A stretch of 64,000 bases of DNA. Origin: Rutpela maculata. Taxonomy: Eukaryota; Arthropoda; Insecta; Coleoptera; Cerambycidae. The notes beneath the pieces are model-generated. The model did not search any database, was not told the origin of the DNA, and worked only from the letters and a program-made list of their open reading frames with translations. Numbering within the stretch: the stretch's first letter is position 1; each line of letters begins with the position of its first letter. Location: contig OW386287.2 in assembly GCA_936432065.2 (NCBI GenBank), positions 186,991,729 through 187,055,728 of the forward strand, written 5' to 3'. Of the stretch, positions 34,530 to 46,574 are shown piece after piece. Both the position numbers and the translations under genes were made by a program.

Positions 34530-35700
34530 ATATACCATTGAACTTATTACTTGTCACTCTTAAAACTTTAATACTTTTTAATAAGTTTTAAAACAACTTC
34601 ATTTATTTTTCTACTGTTTTGTACTTGCCCAAATTTCTTCTGTCAACACACTATAATCATTCAAATCGGACATCCGTGACCTAAGCTTCCGACCATTAAA
34701 GATGCCGATCGCTTTATGTAGATTAACGTCAGAAGAATATATTATAAATATATGTACAAAATGTTATCTTTTGGCTTCCTTAGGTAGTCTTTAAAAAACC
34801 TCGAAATGATGAAAATTAAAATTATGAAAGTAGCCGAGACAAGAAGTATAAATATGTAAATAAAAGAAATAGTGAAAACGAACCTACTGGTATTTAACTA
34901 ATCACCCATTTAAATGTATCTTCGAAAATTGCATCCTTACAAATTATTCAAATGGTTCAGAACTCATTATACTTTCGTCTCGTCTCAAGCTGCATATTAA
35001 TCCCAAGGCCGATATGGATCTCTGCCGACAGGTAAAAGCTAACGTTTGAATTGATTATTTTTCAAAACAAAGGGCTATCAGTCGTCACCAAATCACCTAG
35101 AGATTATCTTTAATCTTCACTTTAAAATTTATGCTAAACGCGGGAGCCAGCATTTGGAATAATTTTTACATTATGGAATTGTCGACCCTCACAATGCCGG
35201 CTAAAAGAATATCCAAATATAAAACTGAAAGTTTTCTTTGACATCGACATAATTTATTATTGTATTCATTGGAGTCTTTCCCAGTTTTGAATCACTTAAA
35301 TATTATTCAAATAACCATCTAATATTGCAATAATTTACAGTTAGTTTTATGTATTTTATGCTATTAGTGTTATTAGTTGATAAGGGAGTTATTACACGTT
35401 AAGAAGAATTATATACAGGGCGATTCAGGTCTTATCCGAAAAATTTTAATTAAAAGTATGCACTATTCAAACTGAAATTGATACCACCAAAAAAATTATA
35501 ATAAAATTCTAATAGAACGTGTCTAAAAACGGTTAAAGTTGTGTTATAATGAGCACTACTTAATTGGACGACTGTAGCTAACCCAACCAGTAAATAGCAA
35601 AGCTAAGTCAAGAATAATTTCATGAAACGAGAATGGGCTCATTTAGAATTTTTTTACATTACATTTTCTGAGAGATCATAATTCTAGAAAAATGAAAAAA
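34530..35700. other. No recognised feature
   Basis: AT-rich DNA; nothing beyond short chance frames. Confidence 0.4.
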
Positions 35701-35711
35701 AATTTTTCTAG

Positions 35712-36083
35712 GTCTCTATAGACTCTGTATTTAATCAAGAATATCAACGTGTGGCGCTTTCGTGTTATAGTTGCACGACGTCAGTCACTCCTATCTCATC
35801 GGGAGACGTAGATGTAGACGCTTGCCTAGATGTTTATATCATGAATAGTGCAAATCCCGTATGCAATGGAAAAACTAAAGCAAAACGTTCTGTTTTTAAG
35901 TACTGTATTGTGGCCAAATGGACAAACACAACAGTAAAAACCCCCAATAAACTGCTTATTAGTCTACCGCAGGATCCAGTAGGGAGAAAATTGTGGCAAA
36001 AAGCGATGAGACGCGATATATATCTTGGAGATAAAACAAACAAATATGTGTGTGGAGATTTATTACTAGTAACTTCTTCTTAG
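35712..36083 (+). pseudogene. Chimeric exon: Ly6-like cysteine segment joined to a degenerate THAP-like domain
   Basis: A splice-acceptor-like TTTTTCTAG ends at 35711. The frame then continues open through VSIDSVF to a Ly6/quiver-like start, VALSCYSCTTSVTP, with further cysteines in DACLDV and NPVCNG. From about 35872 it changes to RSVFKYCIVAKW, then TNTTVKTPNKLLISLPQDP, RKLWQKAMRRD and NKYVCGDLL, which follows the layout of a THAP zinc finger. Two of the four expected zinc ligands are absent (Trp where the second cysteine should be, and no histidine after the last cysteine). The stop is at 36081. Likely a THAP-bearing element or gene fragment fused to a Ly6-like exon, and not functional as a zinc finger. 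Fusion by repeat insertion is inference. Confidence 0.5.
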
Positions 36084-36900
36084 AATAAGACTTTATGTCA
36101 TTAAAAGTAAAACACCCTCTATATTGTTAGCAAAATAATAATATATCTTCTTGATAGTGAAGACTGACACGGTAATCATTATTTACGATTTTGAAAATAC
36201 AACTAACTGTTTCATTTTTTCTCCTCTTATTTCGGCACTTATATACTGGTGATTTGTGTTAAAATACTCCATCACCATAATAAATCCACCTCTGGCAGAT
36301 TAGACGAATCATATTTTTGAATATCCATATTTGCACAAATTAAAAGATCATACGTCTCCTTAATGATAATACTAACATTGACGATTGCGGAAGATTATTA
36401 AGCAACATGGCTTGGGAGAGAGTGACGTCAGCGATTCGAGCGCATTAGTTTATGAAGAATTAGATTTTAAAGCAGTATATTTTTGGAACTACTTATCGAA
36501 TCGACCTCAAATTTTCAGTGTAATAACTATTTGATGATTACGTAATAAAAAGTGCAATATGAAATTTGACTGAATGACCCCATACTTAATTTTGTCTTAA
36601 TCTGACTATGAAGTCATAACAACTTGAACTTATACGCTTAAGTTTTAAAGTACTTGTTTTTTATCTGGAAGCTTTCTTCAGAGTACAATGGTCTTCTGCC
36701 CGTTATTGTGCTGCGTTAGGAATTCTCTAAAACTTCTTCAAAAATGCCTTAATATGTCATAAACAAATTGAGTTATTTTGCAATTCCAAATTAATCTTAG
36801 AAAAATGTCATCAGAGCCCATTGACTTATTAGAGTTTTTCACTGAACCAAAAATGTCTATAAATATAATTAAAAAGTGTTAATATGTATTTATATTATTA
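36084..36900. other. No recognised feature
   Basis: AT-rich spacer without recognisable genes. Confidence 0.4.
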
Positions 36901-36904
36901 TATT

Positions 36905-37065
36905 ATTTAGGAAGTATAGTAATTTATTAATCTCGTTCTGAAAATTAACAAATTGTACAGATTAAACTGAGAATTTAACAAAATGTATACCTTAAACTGA
37001 AAATTTAATAAAAGTTACAATTTAAACTGGCGATTAGTTAAATTTACAGTTTAAACTGGGAATTA
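36905..37065. repeat. Minisatellite with TTTAAA palindromes, short array
   Basis: About four units of roughly 36 bp, each close to AATTTAACAAAATTTACAG followed by TTTAAACTGGG. The array is related to the longer one at 46575-46960. Confidence 0.65.
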
Positions 37066-37336
37066 TAAAAAAAATATTGCATGTCTGTTCTACGCCTTCG
37101 TAATAAAGAGAGACGACTTTTTTAATCATTGAAAAATGTAATAGGTATGCGAAACTCAACTTAAACTGAAAGATTGTAAAATATTTGATTCTTTTCACAA
37201 TCTGTTGCGTAAATATTTCCTTACTTCGTACCCTATATTTTTAGACTTTTCCCTCAAGGCTAAATGTAATTAAATAAAAACTCCTTGAAGATAAAAACAC
37301 TTCTAACAGAAAAGATACTTATCACGTGACGAAATA

Positions 37337-37672
37337 CTAATCGTAGAGAGAAAAATCAACAAGGGCGCTACGTAGGCGGGAAAATGCTCCCTTCCTGACA
37401 CATAACGTGCCGCATTTCACTGGTAAAGCCCATGCATAATTGATGTCCCGGTGACCAGCGAGCTCTAAAAAAAGGACCCTGCAGGCGAGCAGAGGCGCGC
37501 TCGTCCCCCAGGTATCTCCATGGTTACCGGAACGATGCTTTGCTCTGCTAATCTGGGATATCGACCGGACCTGCAGCGTTATTATGACTACGCTCTGAGG
37601 GGACCCCGCCCATTTTGGCACACATTTTGCAATCAAGAGGATTTCACGCACTTTGTAATTTTGTGTAAACAT
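37337..37672 (-). other. Isolated GC-rich island with a 111-codon open frame
   Basis: In a roughly 30 percent GC background this 300-bp stretch is near 50 percent GC. It holds a minus-strand frame from ATG at 37672 with segments such as LLIAKCVPKWAGSP and LELAGHRDINYAWALPVKCG. No family was recognised. No repeat of it is seen elsewhere in the window. It may be a fragment of a GC-rich mobile element or a host exon; compositional contrast is the only firm evidence. Confidence 0.3.
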
Positions 37673-37679
37673 TAGTATT

Positions 37680-38035
37680 TGTTCTTAAGTATTACAATTT
37701 TCAAATCTATCATCTCAATGGTACAGTGATAGCTATTCCAACTTCACCTGTTACGAAATTATATATTTAATACAAATTTTCAGAGACACTTTATTCATAG
37801 ATATAGTAAAGTTATTAAAATCTGCTGTGATTGACACTGACTATAAACCCAATAAAATAGAACTCATATCTGGCAAAATGGGACTACTGTTCAGGTAATA
37901 GTACAGGTAAAATAGATGAAAATTCGCGTCAACAAGGTAGTCCATTTTTTTTAAATAACTAAAAAAATATTTACCTTTGTAGAAACCCATGAGTCCTAAC
38001 AGCACAAAATGGGTCGGACAGAACCAAACCCTAAA
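37680..38035. other. AT-rich spacer
   Basis: No feature seen. Confidence 0.35.
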
Positions 38036-38039
38036 TCAC

Positions 38040-39430
38040 TTAGGTTCATAAATTGTCTGGCATAATTTCTGTTGAAAGGTTTGGAGAAGTTGCTGGATGA
38101 ACACACAGAGGAAACATCCTGAGCACTCATTCTCTTAATGTCCATCAGTATGCCTATCAGCCGGGCAAATCAACAGAACTAGCACTTAACAACCTATTTG
38201 GGAAAATCACTCAACCAATTAATCTCTTCAGGGAAAGGAGATTGCGGTGGCGGCATTTTCCGACATTGAAGTATCATTCAACAATGTACTGCCCGACTTT
38301 CTATAGTAACTGACTGGATTCGAGCTAATCTTGAAAACAGATCATAACGACATCTCTATAGGAATGTTCTTTTCCCTCTTCCGTGGTAACTACTTACTTG
38401 ATGACCTGCTAACCATTCTTTCTCTATGGAAGTCGAAATTCAACATATGCTGACGATCTAGTCCTTCTGGTTAGAGGAAGATCTGAAGCGGTTCATTCTC
38501 ATACCCTTCAAGATGTACTAGATGTAGTCCACATTCGATGTTAGAGGGAGCAGATGCCTATTAACCTTCACAAAACTATAATAGTACCCTTCCCAGAAAA
38601 AAAGAAAGTGAGTAACTTAGAACCACCTTCCTTACCTTCATTTAACTGGAACTTCTTCCTATTTGGAAAAGGTAATTCACAAAACAATACTGCCCTTGTG
38701 AACAATTGACCAATTATGAGCAACCTTTTAACGTCAAGTTTCCGGGAAGAGACGAATGGAATTGGAATAAAATAGAGCTGCAAAGAACAGATAGTTGTTG
38801 GTTCATAGACAGCTACAAAACTCTTGAAGGAACTGGAGCCGGAGTATACAGTTGCAACCCAAAGAGAAAAATAACTTTGAGCCAGGGTAGTAATGCAAAT
38901 GACCTTTAGGCTGAAATTCATATCATTGAACTATGTTTAAGGGGGGCTGAACAGAGGCATCCTATAAGACTCCTTTCAGATAGCCCAAGCAGCTCTTAGA
39001 TCCTATCGTTGTAATTCTAAAATGGTTTGGAATTGCCAGAAGGCTCTAACCCGATTGGACAGAGACAACTAATTGACTCTGGTCTGGATAAGGAGCCACT
39101 TTGGCATGGAAGGCAATGAAATAGCCGATTCCTTAGCCAGGGAAGGTGTGGTATCGAGATTTATCGGACAAGAACCAATGCCTGTTATATTGTCAAGCAC
39201 TGCGAAAATACCATCTTGGCCTGAACTAAGAGGAAAATACTCCAGTACTGGCAAGGACTATCATGAATAGTCCTTTTAAAAGAATTACATATTATATATA
39301 TTCTTTGAAAACAAGAACTAAAAAATTATTTAGAGTTGAACAGGTTATACCTAAGAATTCTACCTTTCATATATGTATACTGGGCACTGAAAAGTAAATC
39401 ACACCTACACAGACGTGGATTAGACTGGAG
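38040..39430 (+). pseudogene. Decayed non-LTR retrotransposon, reverse transcriptase to RNase H
   Basis: Reverse transcriptase blocks in changing frames: LSVHQYAYQPGKSTELAL near 38140-38190, AAFSDIEVSFNNV near 38255, then ADDLVLLVRGRSEAV near 38450. An RNase H-like block follows at 39073-39270, TLVWIRSHFGMEGNEIADSL then AREGVVSRFIGQEP. Near 39390 a TGHWK phrase in another frame corresponds to the post-RNase H TGH motif. An RNase H domain after the reverse transcriptase points to the LOA/I/R1 side of the non-LTR tree. Many stops and frameshifts show an old copy. Both ends are approximate. Confidence 0.75.
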
Positions 39431-39434
39431 GGTC

Positions 39435-40430
39435 TGAATATAAACCCACTAACGTATGAATCTGTTAGCTGCACGTTAGGAGGAACATACTTAAAAAAAT
39501 CATCAGGGACGGAATTACGGTTTATCCTCCTCTTTTACTTGAAAAATACACACTTAATCAAAAAACATCAAGAGATATTTTTTAAAGTAAACAAAACGTC
39601 TTTTAATTTGTATTTTCTTGTTGTACGATAGAATTTGACGAGATACCAGTAATTTAAATTTTTTTATTATGGCGTTTCCCCCAATACTCATCGGTATCTT
39701 AAAAAAGAAAGGAACATGGTTTGATATGCATAACTCTATAAAAAAGTTGAGTTGATCAAGATAAAATAAAAGCACTATCAAATCTAAGAAAAAAGAGATG
39801 CTGTTGCATTACGGCTGGGTGTTAAGTGCGTTGGTTATCAGCAAAAAGTATAAGACAATCCTGTGTTAGTTATCAATAAGGGCAAACATATTTGAAAATT
39901 GGTGTAAAAATAAATAAATCCTTAATATTCCCTTCAGTTAGTGTGATAAATGGATAATGAAGTTATCATGGTAAACAATTAAATAAAATTTCTTGTTCGA
40001 AAGGTATGAAAACAGTCGATTTCATATATAGTCATTTTCATGAAGCTTGCAAACAAAAATTTACTTGATCTACTAACAGATCTTGAGTGAATATAAATTG
40101 TAAAAACCAAACCACTTTAAAAAATGGTCGTTAAAAATTATGAAATAAAATTTCACCATTAAGGATAGGATTTTGCAGAGTGAGAGGGAAATAAGCGTTT
40201 AATTTAGATTTATTATAAATATTTAAAAAATCATAAATCTACAGGAATGTTCTTTAAAATGGTTGCAGGTACTTCCCATTACTCTAAGGAATACAACCAT
40301 GTACAGTTCTCATCATACATTTTGTATATAGTTAAATGTCATACTCTAATAATGAAATTAGGAACTATTTTCATTGACAAACTAAAGTATTTAAGTACAA
40401 CAGAAATTTACAATAGAAAATATACAGTGT
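39435..40430. other. No recognised feature
   Basis: AT-rich DNA without recognisable genes or repeats. Confidence 0.4.
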
Positions 40431-40434
40431 GTCC

Positions 40435-42535
40435 GAGGATAGATGTAACAAGAGGTGTAATGGACCAAAAATGTTGGAATTTTGGAATGGTATTTGGGGA
40501 TTGAGTCCTGCTTGTTGTAAAACTAAAGTATACCAAAAATTACTTGATTTGGTGTTCTACAGGCTGTTTTATAGGCAAAGTTGTAAAAATCACCACTAAT
40601 AAAGTACCTTTATTTTTCAAAATATGAAAAAATTCCACTAAGAAAAGTTATTTAGAATGCAATTTTATACCTCTATACCAAATTTCAGGAATATAAAATT
40701 ACTTTTTTGAAACTTCCCATTTTTTGCGAATTAAGAGTTGAATTCATATTTAAAGTTGTGTGGGAGCAAATGTTAATCATCTCAAAAAGTAGGCTATTGG
40801 TAAATAAAAAATTGAATATACGAGATGTAAGAAGGTATAATGTTAATTGAACTAATTGTAAAACAAGAAACAATTAGTAACAGAAGATTAACGAGGTTTA
40901 AAAATTATAACAAGTAATAAATGTCAAAAACATAACAGATTCACAAACAAATTAATTATTGACCAATACAAAACAATGTTTACAATTTTTTTATTATTCG
41001 ACGTAGCTACCACCGACATCCACACACATTTCGATCCTTCGCCTGAAGTCCTTAAAACTGTTTCGAATATGATCTAACGATATGGAGTTTACGGCATTAG
41101 TAATTCTCTGCTTCTATACTGCTAAATGGTTAGGAAGTGGTTCAGCGTAAACCAACTGCTTGAAGCGACCCCATAAAAAGAAATCCAATATTGATAGGTC
41201 TGGGGATCTCGCTGGCCACTTGATCGGTCCATTCCTGGCAATCCAATTTTCTCCAAAATTTAAATTCAACCACCGATTAACTATTTCTGTGGAGTGGCCA
41301 GGGCAACCATCATGTTGAAAATGAACTAAAGGCATATATCTTAAAATATTTAAATGTTCTTCAGAAAATCTTTCAAGATACTGTAAATAAGTATGCTGGT
41401 TTAACCTTCCCTCAATGAAATAAGGTCCAATAACTCCAACGTGATAAGAAACGGCACATCACATATTCACTTTTTATAATATTGTCTTCTACAATGAATT
41501 CTAAAATTTGGATTTTCAGAAGCCCAAAACCGACAATTCTGAGATGAAATAACACTATTTGTTGTGAATGTGGATTCACCTGAGAAAATTATGAATTGAT
41601 GAAAAAATCTCTCTTCCATGATTTTTTCTCCAATGGTCAAACAAAAATCCAACCTACGGCCGTCATCTCCCTCTTCAAGCGTATGTTTATAATTTGCTTT
41701 ATATGCCCTAATTTTCTTTACCTTGTAAATTCTTTGGAGTTCAGACTTGCTAATATTAATAAGAGCTGATCTCTCTCTTAGTGGCATCCTAGGATTTTCT
41801 ATAACAGAGGCATGAGCTATAATAACCTCAACATTGTCTTCATCATATGCTTTTATTTTTCTGTTCATGTTAAGAACACTACCAGTAGCCAGAAACTTTT
41901 TAATTATTCTCATAGCCTGAGTACGTGACAAAGCAGTGTTTGAAAATTTCAAATTAAATTGGCTTACCACTTCTCTTAGCGAGTTTTCACCGCCAATTCC
42001 GTAGCATTGCACAATATAAATTTTTTCACGCACTGTGAGTACCATTTTCACTTAATTGTTTATGCTTGATTCGTTAATTTGAAACAAAAATTAAAGATAA
42101 TATTGACTACGTTTGACAGATATGTCAACAATAAATGATAAATGTGTATCCACTGCTTTTCTCATAGCCTACTTTTAGCTTCTACATAACTTTAAATATT
42201 AATTCACAAAAAATAATTTCTATGCAGTTTTAATTGAATGGTTCAAAATAAAATACTAATTTATTGAAAAAATAGGAAGTTTCAAAAAAATAATTTTATA
42301 TTCCTGAACTTTGATATAGAGGTATAAAATTGCATTCTAAATATATTTTCTGAGTGAAATTTTTTCATATTTTGAAAAATAAAGGTACTTTATTAGTGAA
42401 GATTTTTACAACTTTGCTTATAAAACACCCTATAGAACACCAAATCAAGTCATTTTTGGTATACTTACAATCGCCAAATACCATTCCAAAATTCCAAAAT
42501 TTGTGGTCTTGTTACATCTATCCTGGGACACACTG
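40435..42535 (-). mobile_element. Mariner-type transposon with arms of about 400 bp
   Basis: CAGTGTGTCCGAGGATAGAT at 40435 is mirrored by ATCTATCCTGGGACACACTG ending 42535, with TA on both outer sides (40433-40434 and 42536-42537). The arms extend to about 40860 and about 42150 with small gaps. The transposase gene lies between them on the minus strand (40994-42045). Unlike the 30189-33304 element, the arms here lie outside the coding region. Confidence 0.9.
40994..42045 (-). pseudogene. Mariner-type transposase, catalytic spacing D-41-D
   Basis: Starts at the ATG on 42045 (MVLTVREKIYIVQCYG), a helix-turn-helix N-terminus with ALSRTQAMRIIKKFLATGSV. The first catalytic site reads FSGESTF where mariners have FSDE-type residues, so the first aspartate is glycine. 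The second is VHFQHDGCPGHS and the third RSPDLSILDFFLWG; I count 41 residues between their aspartates, as in the rosa-like DD41D group. Lesions: a frameshift near 41467, a stop close by (TGA where Trp is expected) and a stop at 41114 (NHLAV then KQRITNAV). The remaining C-terminus ends at 40994. This is an inactive but recognisable copy. Confidence 0.88.
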
Positions 42536-42539
42536 TACA

Positions 42540-43680
42540 TATAGTTGTATTCGTTAGAACAATAGCAAGTATCTAGAGCAGTTTTAAAGATTATACTATG
42601 TTTGGTTTTTTAAATATTTATAATAAATTGAAAATAAACTCATATTTCCCTCTGCAAAATCCTATCCTTAACTGAACATTATTACCTAATATCGATATTG
42701 GAGTGGTTGTAAAAATGAACAAACAACAAATCCAAATGTATTTTTAATCGACTTCAATATCGATATTAGGTAATAAGACTCAGTTAACTGGGCAACGGTG
42801 AAATTTTGTTTCATAATTTGTAGCGACTTTTTTGAAGGTTTAACTACGTTTTTTAAATATTTGACTTATTCAGTAATTGAAATGCTTTTGCAAAAGTAGT
42901 TGGTAGTTATAGCTAACTACTTTTTTTAGACCAGCTCTGGCTCCAAGTGAAAAATTCACACAATACCATTAGCCATGCAGAATATAAAACAAACAAAAAT
43001 TGAAACCAACGGAACTAAAACTAACAATGGCCTGTCCGATTCAAAAACTAAATCTTATAATTTGTAATGATATAAATAGCACCTCGGTATCCCTGGTGTC
43101 AATGAAAACCTGTTTTACCGAGCTACTTCTTTGCAATTTTAATGCTAGTCATGCCTACGAAACGTTTATTTTTATTATCTGCGGTAATAAATTACACCTT
43201 CCTGACCTTTAGCTGTCCTGGGTCCACACAGCATCTGCCATTTGGCCTGACCGAAGACCGTGTGACCAAGGGGCATCTATATAACCCCTTAGCTCCTTCA
43301 GTGTTCCGGGTCCAGACTCGAAACAGGGAAGGAAAACCAGCTCATTAAAGTCTTTAGCTACCTGTATTGAGACGGAAGTGCTATTGTTCCGATGCAGTTT
43401 TTTGCATCTTTCGTAGGGAGAGATATAAAAGAGAATAAATGGTTTCATTTATCTCGCAAGGTTCATATTTTCTTCAATAACATAATATAACTAGTTTTGT
43501 TTATAATAAATATTAATAGGGCTGGGGTTTCGGTGAAACTGAGAAGTGTTTTTGCATCGGTAATTAATACTTGTCTTTTTTATGTACATGTTAAATTGTC
43601 TCTTGTTGCTAAAGACTATAATTTTCGGTTAAAGGTGGTTAGACATTGTATTGTATTGAAAATGAATAATTAACTAGTAG
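42540..43680. other. No gene; contains a palindrome at 42686-42772 and a GC-richer patch at 43205-43400
   Basis: ATTACCTAATATCGATATTG (42686) is mirrored by CAATATCGATATTAGGTAAT (42772), an inverted duplication inside an old-repeat fragment that runs to about 42830. The GC-richer patch has a 79-codon minus frame (43448-43209) including STSVSIQVAKDFNELVFLPC; no family was recognised. Confidence 0.4.
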
Positions 43681-43874
43681 AAACATTATACTCTTCGCCG
43701 ATTTACTGGGTTTTTTATATAATTGTTACACATTTTATAGGATACTCTTCGCAGTTTTCTTGTAAACAATGTTAGTTTTTGAACATTTTAAATGTTGTGA
43801 TACCAACTGTTGTGAAAAAAAAAAATATGAAAAAAAAAATCACCCTGCCAGGGATTCGAACACAGGATTGGATT

Positions 43875-45175
43875 GCCAACAACAACAACAATAACAGTTT
43901 ATTAAAGGTTTTATATACATCCATGCGCCTCGCCGGAACCTGTCCCGGAGCCAGCCAGACAATCACGGCGCTCAGTGCCGTGGTGATTGTAGGGCTGGGC
44001 GAAGCAGGTCCGGTTTGGCTTAACGTCGGATGTCTTATGAGTTAGTACTTCTGTAGACTTAAAAACTAAAATAAAATTAAAAATGTGTCCACACGGACCT
44101 AAAGCTAATTATCGAGCTAATTAAAAGAAAACTGTAAAAAATTATCACTCACTAGGCAAAGAACTTATTTAATTTTGGTTGTTGGTACGGGACAACAGAA
44201 CTCAATGGAAAAACCCGTTTGAACCAATTCCACCCTGGTGGTCTTCCTGCCGCCAGGAAAATGCCGTGGAACTTTAAAAAGATATGGTACGAAATATTTT
44301 GGTTTTTAAGAATTTATAGGTCCAGATGGAATTTAGAAACAAAAAAGGACAAAAGAACAAAAAGGATAAAATAAATAGAACATATAAAGGGGATAGAGCA
44401 GGTTGATTATAGGTTTTAGTAAAGATTAAAGGTGGGGAAATAAGAAGCTGTCGTATACGAAAGTATGGTTAGAGAGGTTGCCGGAAAATAGGCAACGCCT
44501 GGTATGGCAGGGGGTGTCGGATATCGAAAAAGATTGCATTATGCTGTCTGATTCGGGTTATGTTGCGGGTTAGTGGACTATCGCCCAGTTTGAATTCGTA
44601 GAATTTTTGAGAAATTTCTTGGACGTAGTCCGCTAGTGGGGTTATGTCGTGGCAACGATCATATAAATCTCTGAAGGAGGTGTATCTGTCCGAACCAGAG
44701 ATAAGGCGCATAAATTTGTGTTCGAGAACTCGAAGTGTTCTCATTGTCGTGGCCGGTATGCTGCACCACACCGGCGCCGCGTATGTGATGGCCGGCCTGA
44801 TCACCATCGTGTACAACAATTTTTTATTTGTTCTGTTGAGTCCGCTACCCCTTGCCAGGAGCGGATACAGACTCCTGGACATAGCATAGACCTTGCGTAC
44901 TGTGTCGTTAACGTGGGTATTGAACGTCAGTTGTTTGTCCAAGTTAACCCCCAGATACTACACGCACTGTTTGATTGGAACTTCTCGGCGTTGATCCGAA
45001 TCTTCCATTTGTCGTAATACTCCGTGGTACGGGCAATGTGCGCTTTCAGTAGCATATTTGCCGCTTGTGCATTGTGCGAATGCGCATACATGGCCGTGTC
45101 GTCGGCGTACTTGGCAAGATTCGTATTCGGGAACTCCGGGAATTCAGAGACGTATAAGTTGTACAACTTTGCCAG
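43875..45175 (-). mobile_element. 5'-truncated Jockey-like retrotransposon
   Basis: The coding part (44469-45175) is followed on the minus strand by about 590 bp of 3' untranslated region ending in a TTG-type trinucleotide tail (43877-43893). The body is much GC-richer than its surroundings. It lies inside HINE2 copy b. Target duplication was not resolved. Confidence 0.8.
44469..45175 (-). pseudogene. Jockey-clade reverse transcriptase, C-terminal half
   Basis: From 45175 the minus strand reads KLYNLYVSEFPEF, then KYADDTAMYAHSHNAQAANM with the catalytic YADD, then TTEYYDKWKIRINAEK. A frameshift near 44930 leads to LDKQLTFNTHVNDTVRKVYA, SLYPLLARGSGLN, KKLLYTMVIRPAITYAAPVW and HKFMRLISGSDRYTS. 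These are the classic Jockey post-catalytic motifs (YLGVxLDxxLTF region, IRPxxTYAxPVW). The endonuclease and N-terminal reverse transcriptase blocks are missing by 5' truncation. The frameshift makes it inactive. Stop near 44469. Confidence 0.88.
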
Positions 45176-45682
45176 ACAAAACTTTAGCCATTGGACATCA
45201 CAAATCATTGCAATAATTGAATGTCTGTAGCAGTTATCATTCGAGTATTATATTTCAACGAATTAGATATATTATTACGAAATATATCTAAAAAAAAAAT
45301 TATAGAGAATAAAATTTTTGCAAGATTTCTATTTAAGTACAAATGACAAAAATTATGAAAAAAAATTATTTTAATTTAAATGATTAATAACTTTTTTATT
45401 TGTTGATTGATTTTTTTCAAAAATAATAGGGTTCTTTCTCTAACTAACGCTAAGTTACTTTCCAAATTTCAATACAATCGGACTTTTCTTTCTTAAATTA
45501 TCGTGCTTACAAGAAACGTGACGGACGGACAGGCGGACGGACGGACATTTTGAAAGTTGTTCAGAATATGTTCACTAACATAATGATATGAAAATTTTTT
45601 CTCTACGAACGATATTTACTGATTTAGAACCGTGCCGATAAAATACAATATACTCTTCGTTTTTGCGAAGAGTATAATGATG

Positions 45683-45950
45683 ACCATAAACTATATTGAT
45701 ATGAATATATGAACTTACTTCTGGAACGACTAACATCTGAACAGTTATAATTTTATACTTTTTCAGTTGTGATTTATTTTTGTAGTCTGAGTGCGTATTT
45801 TATCCACAATATTAATAAACGAGTAGAAATTGCAATCGGGCGTAGCCGACTATCAATATCTATGAAGTACTAAGCTCATCCTATATGGATTAAACAGGAA
45901 ACGATTGGTCGCCAATGATAATTTGATTTATTTAAATTTAATTTTGTGAT
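45683..45950. other. AT-rich spacer
   Basis: No feature seen. Confidence 0.35.
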
Positions 45951-45954
45951 AAAA

Positions 45955-46140
45955 TTGGAAGTTAGACATTTTAGAAATAGCTGATAACGAATCTAATGTC
46001 AAAATCTAAGAATTCAAAATGGTGAATCCAACATGGCTACGATAATTGCAATATTTCTGCAGATTTACATGGAACTTTAATACATAGTGATTTCAGGATT
46101 CTCTGATAACGAGCCTGATGTTCAAGGTAAAAAGAAGCAA
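45955..46140 (+). repeat. Old dispersed repeat
   Basis: AATAGCTGATAACGAATCTAATGTC, CAAAATGGTGAATCCAACATGGC and CAGGATTCTCTGATAACGAGCCTGATGT blocks in the same order as 6985-7185 and 48915-49020. Confidence 0.7.
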
Positions 46141-46149
46141 CAATTCTGC

Positions 46150-46570
46150 TTCGAAGTCATTGCTCCTCATCGGCGTAGCCTAGAGAATGTTTTTATAGAT
46201 CAGGAACAACACTATCAAAGGTGGAAATGAATGAAATATATACCTGTGTACAGTGTAGTTAATTCATAAATTCATGTGCTCATATGCGACATTTAGTGTC
46301 TCAATGATAAGTCTCAATACATAGATTTCTGTAGGTATGATGTAGAGAGGTTCGTTCCTACACATCATAATCTTACACATAACACTTCCTACACATAATA
46401 TCCGACCCAAAATTTCCTACACACGAAACATGATTGATGCTCGCTTCCTTCACAGAAAAAACCTGCACATTGTTGGTATTAAACATCAACATTTTGTTAG
46501 GCTTATAGTATATGGCAACTATTGCTAATTTTGTATTAAATGATGTCCAAGACCCAAATATTTGAATTTA
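46150..46570. other. No recognised feature
   Basis: A run of CCTACACA-type phrases (46360-46460) is the only pattern noted. Confidence 0.35.
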
Positions 46571-46574
46571 ACAA

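Larger units (their letters stand above)
43687..45678 (+). mobile_element. HINE2 copy b, interrupted by a Jockey-like element
   Basis: TATACTCTTCGCCGATTTAC at 43687 and the terminal palindrome ACTCTTCGTTTTTGCGAAGAGT at 45652-45673 bound the element. The left part runs to about 43870 and the right part from about 45240, including GACGGACGGACAGGCGGACG. In the left part the B-box side of the tRNA-like module is present (GGGATTCGAACACAGG, 43851-43866). Confidence 0.75.
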
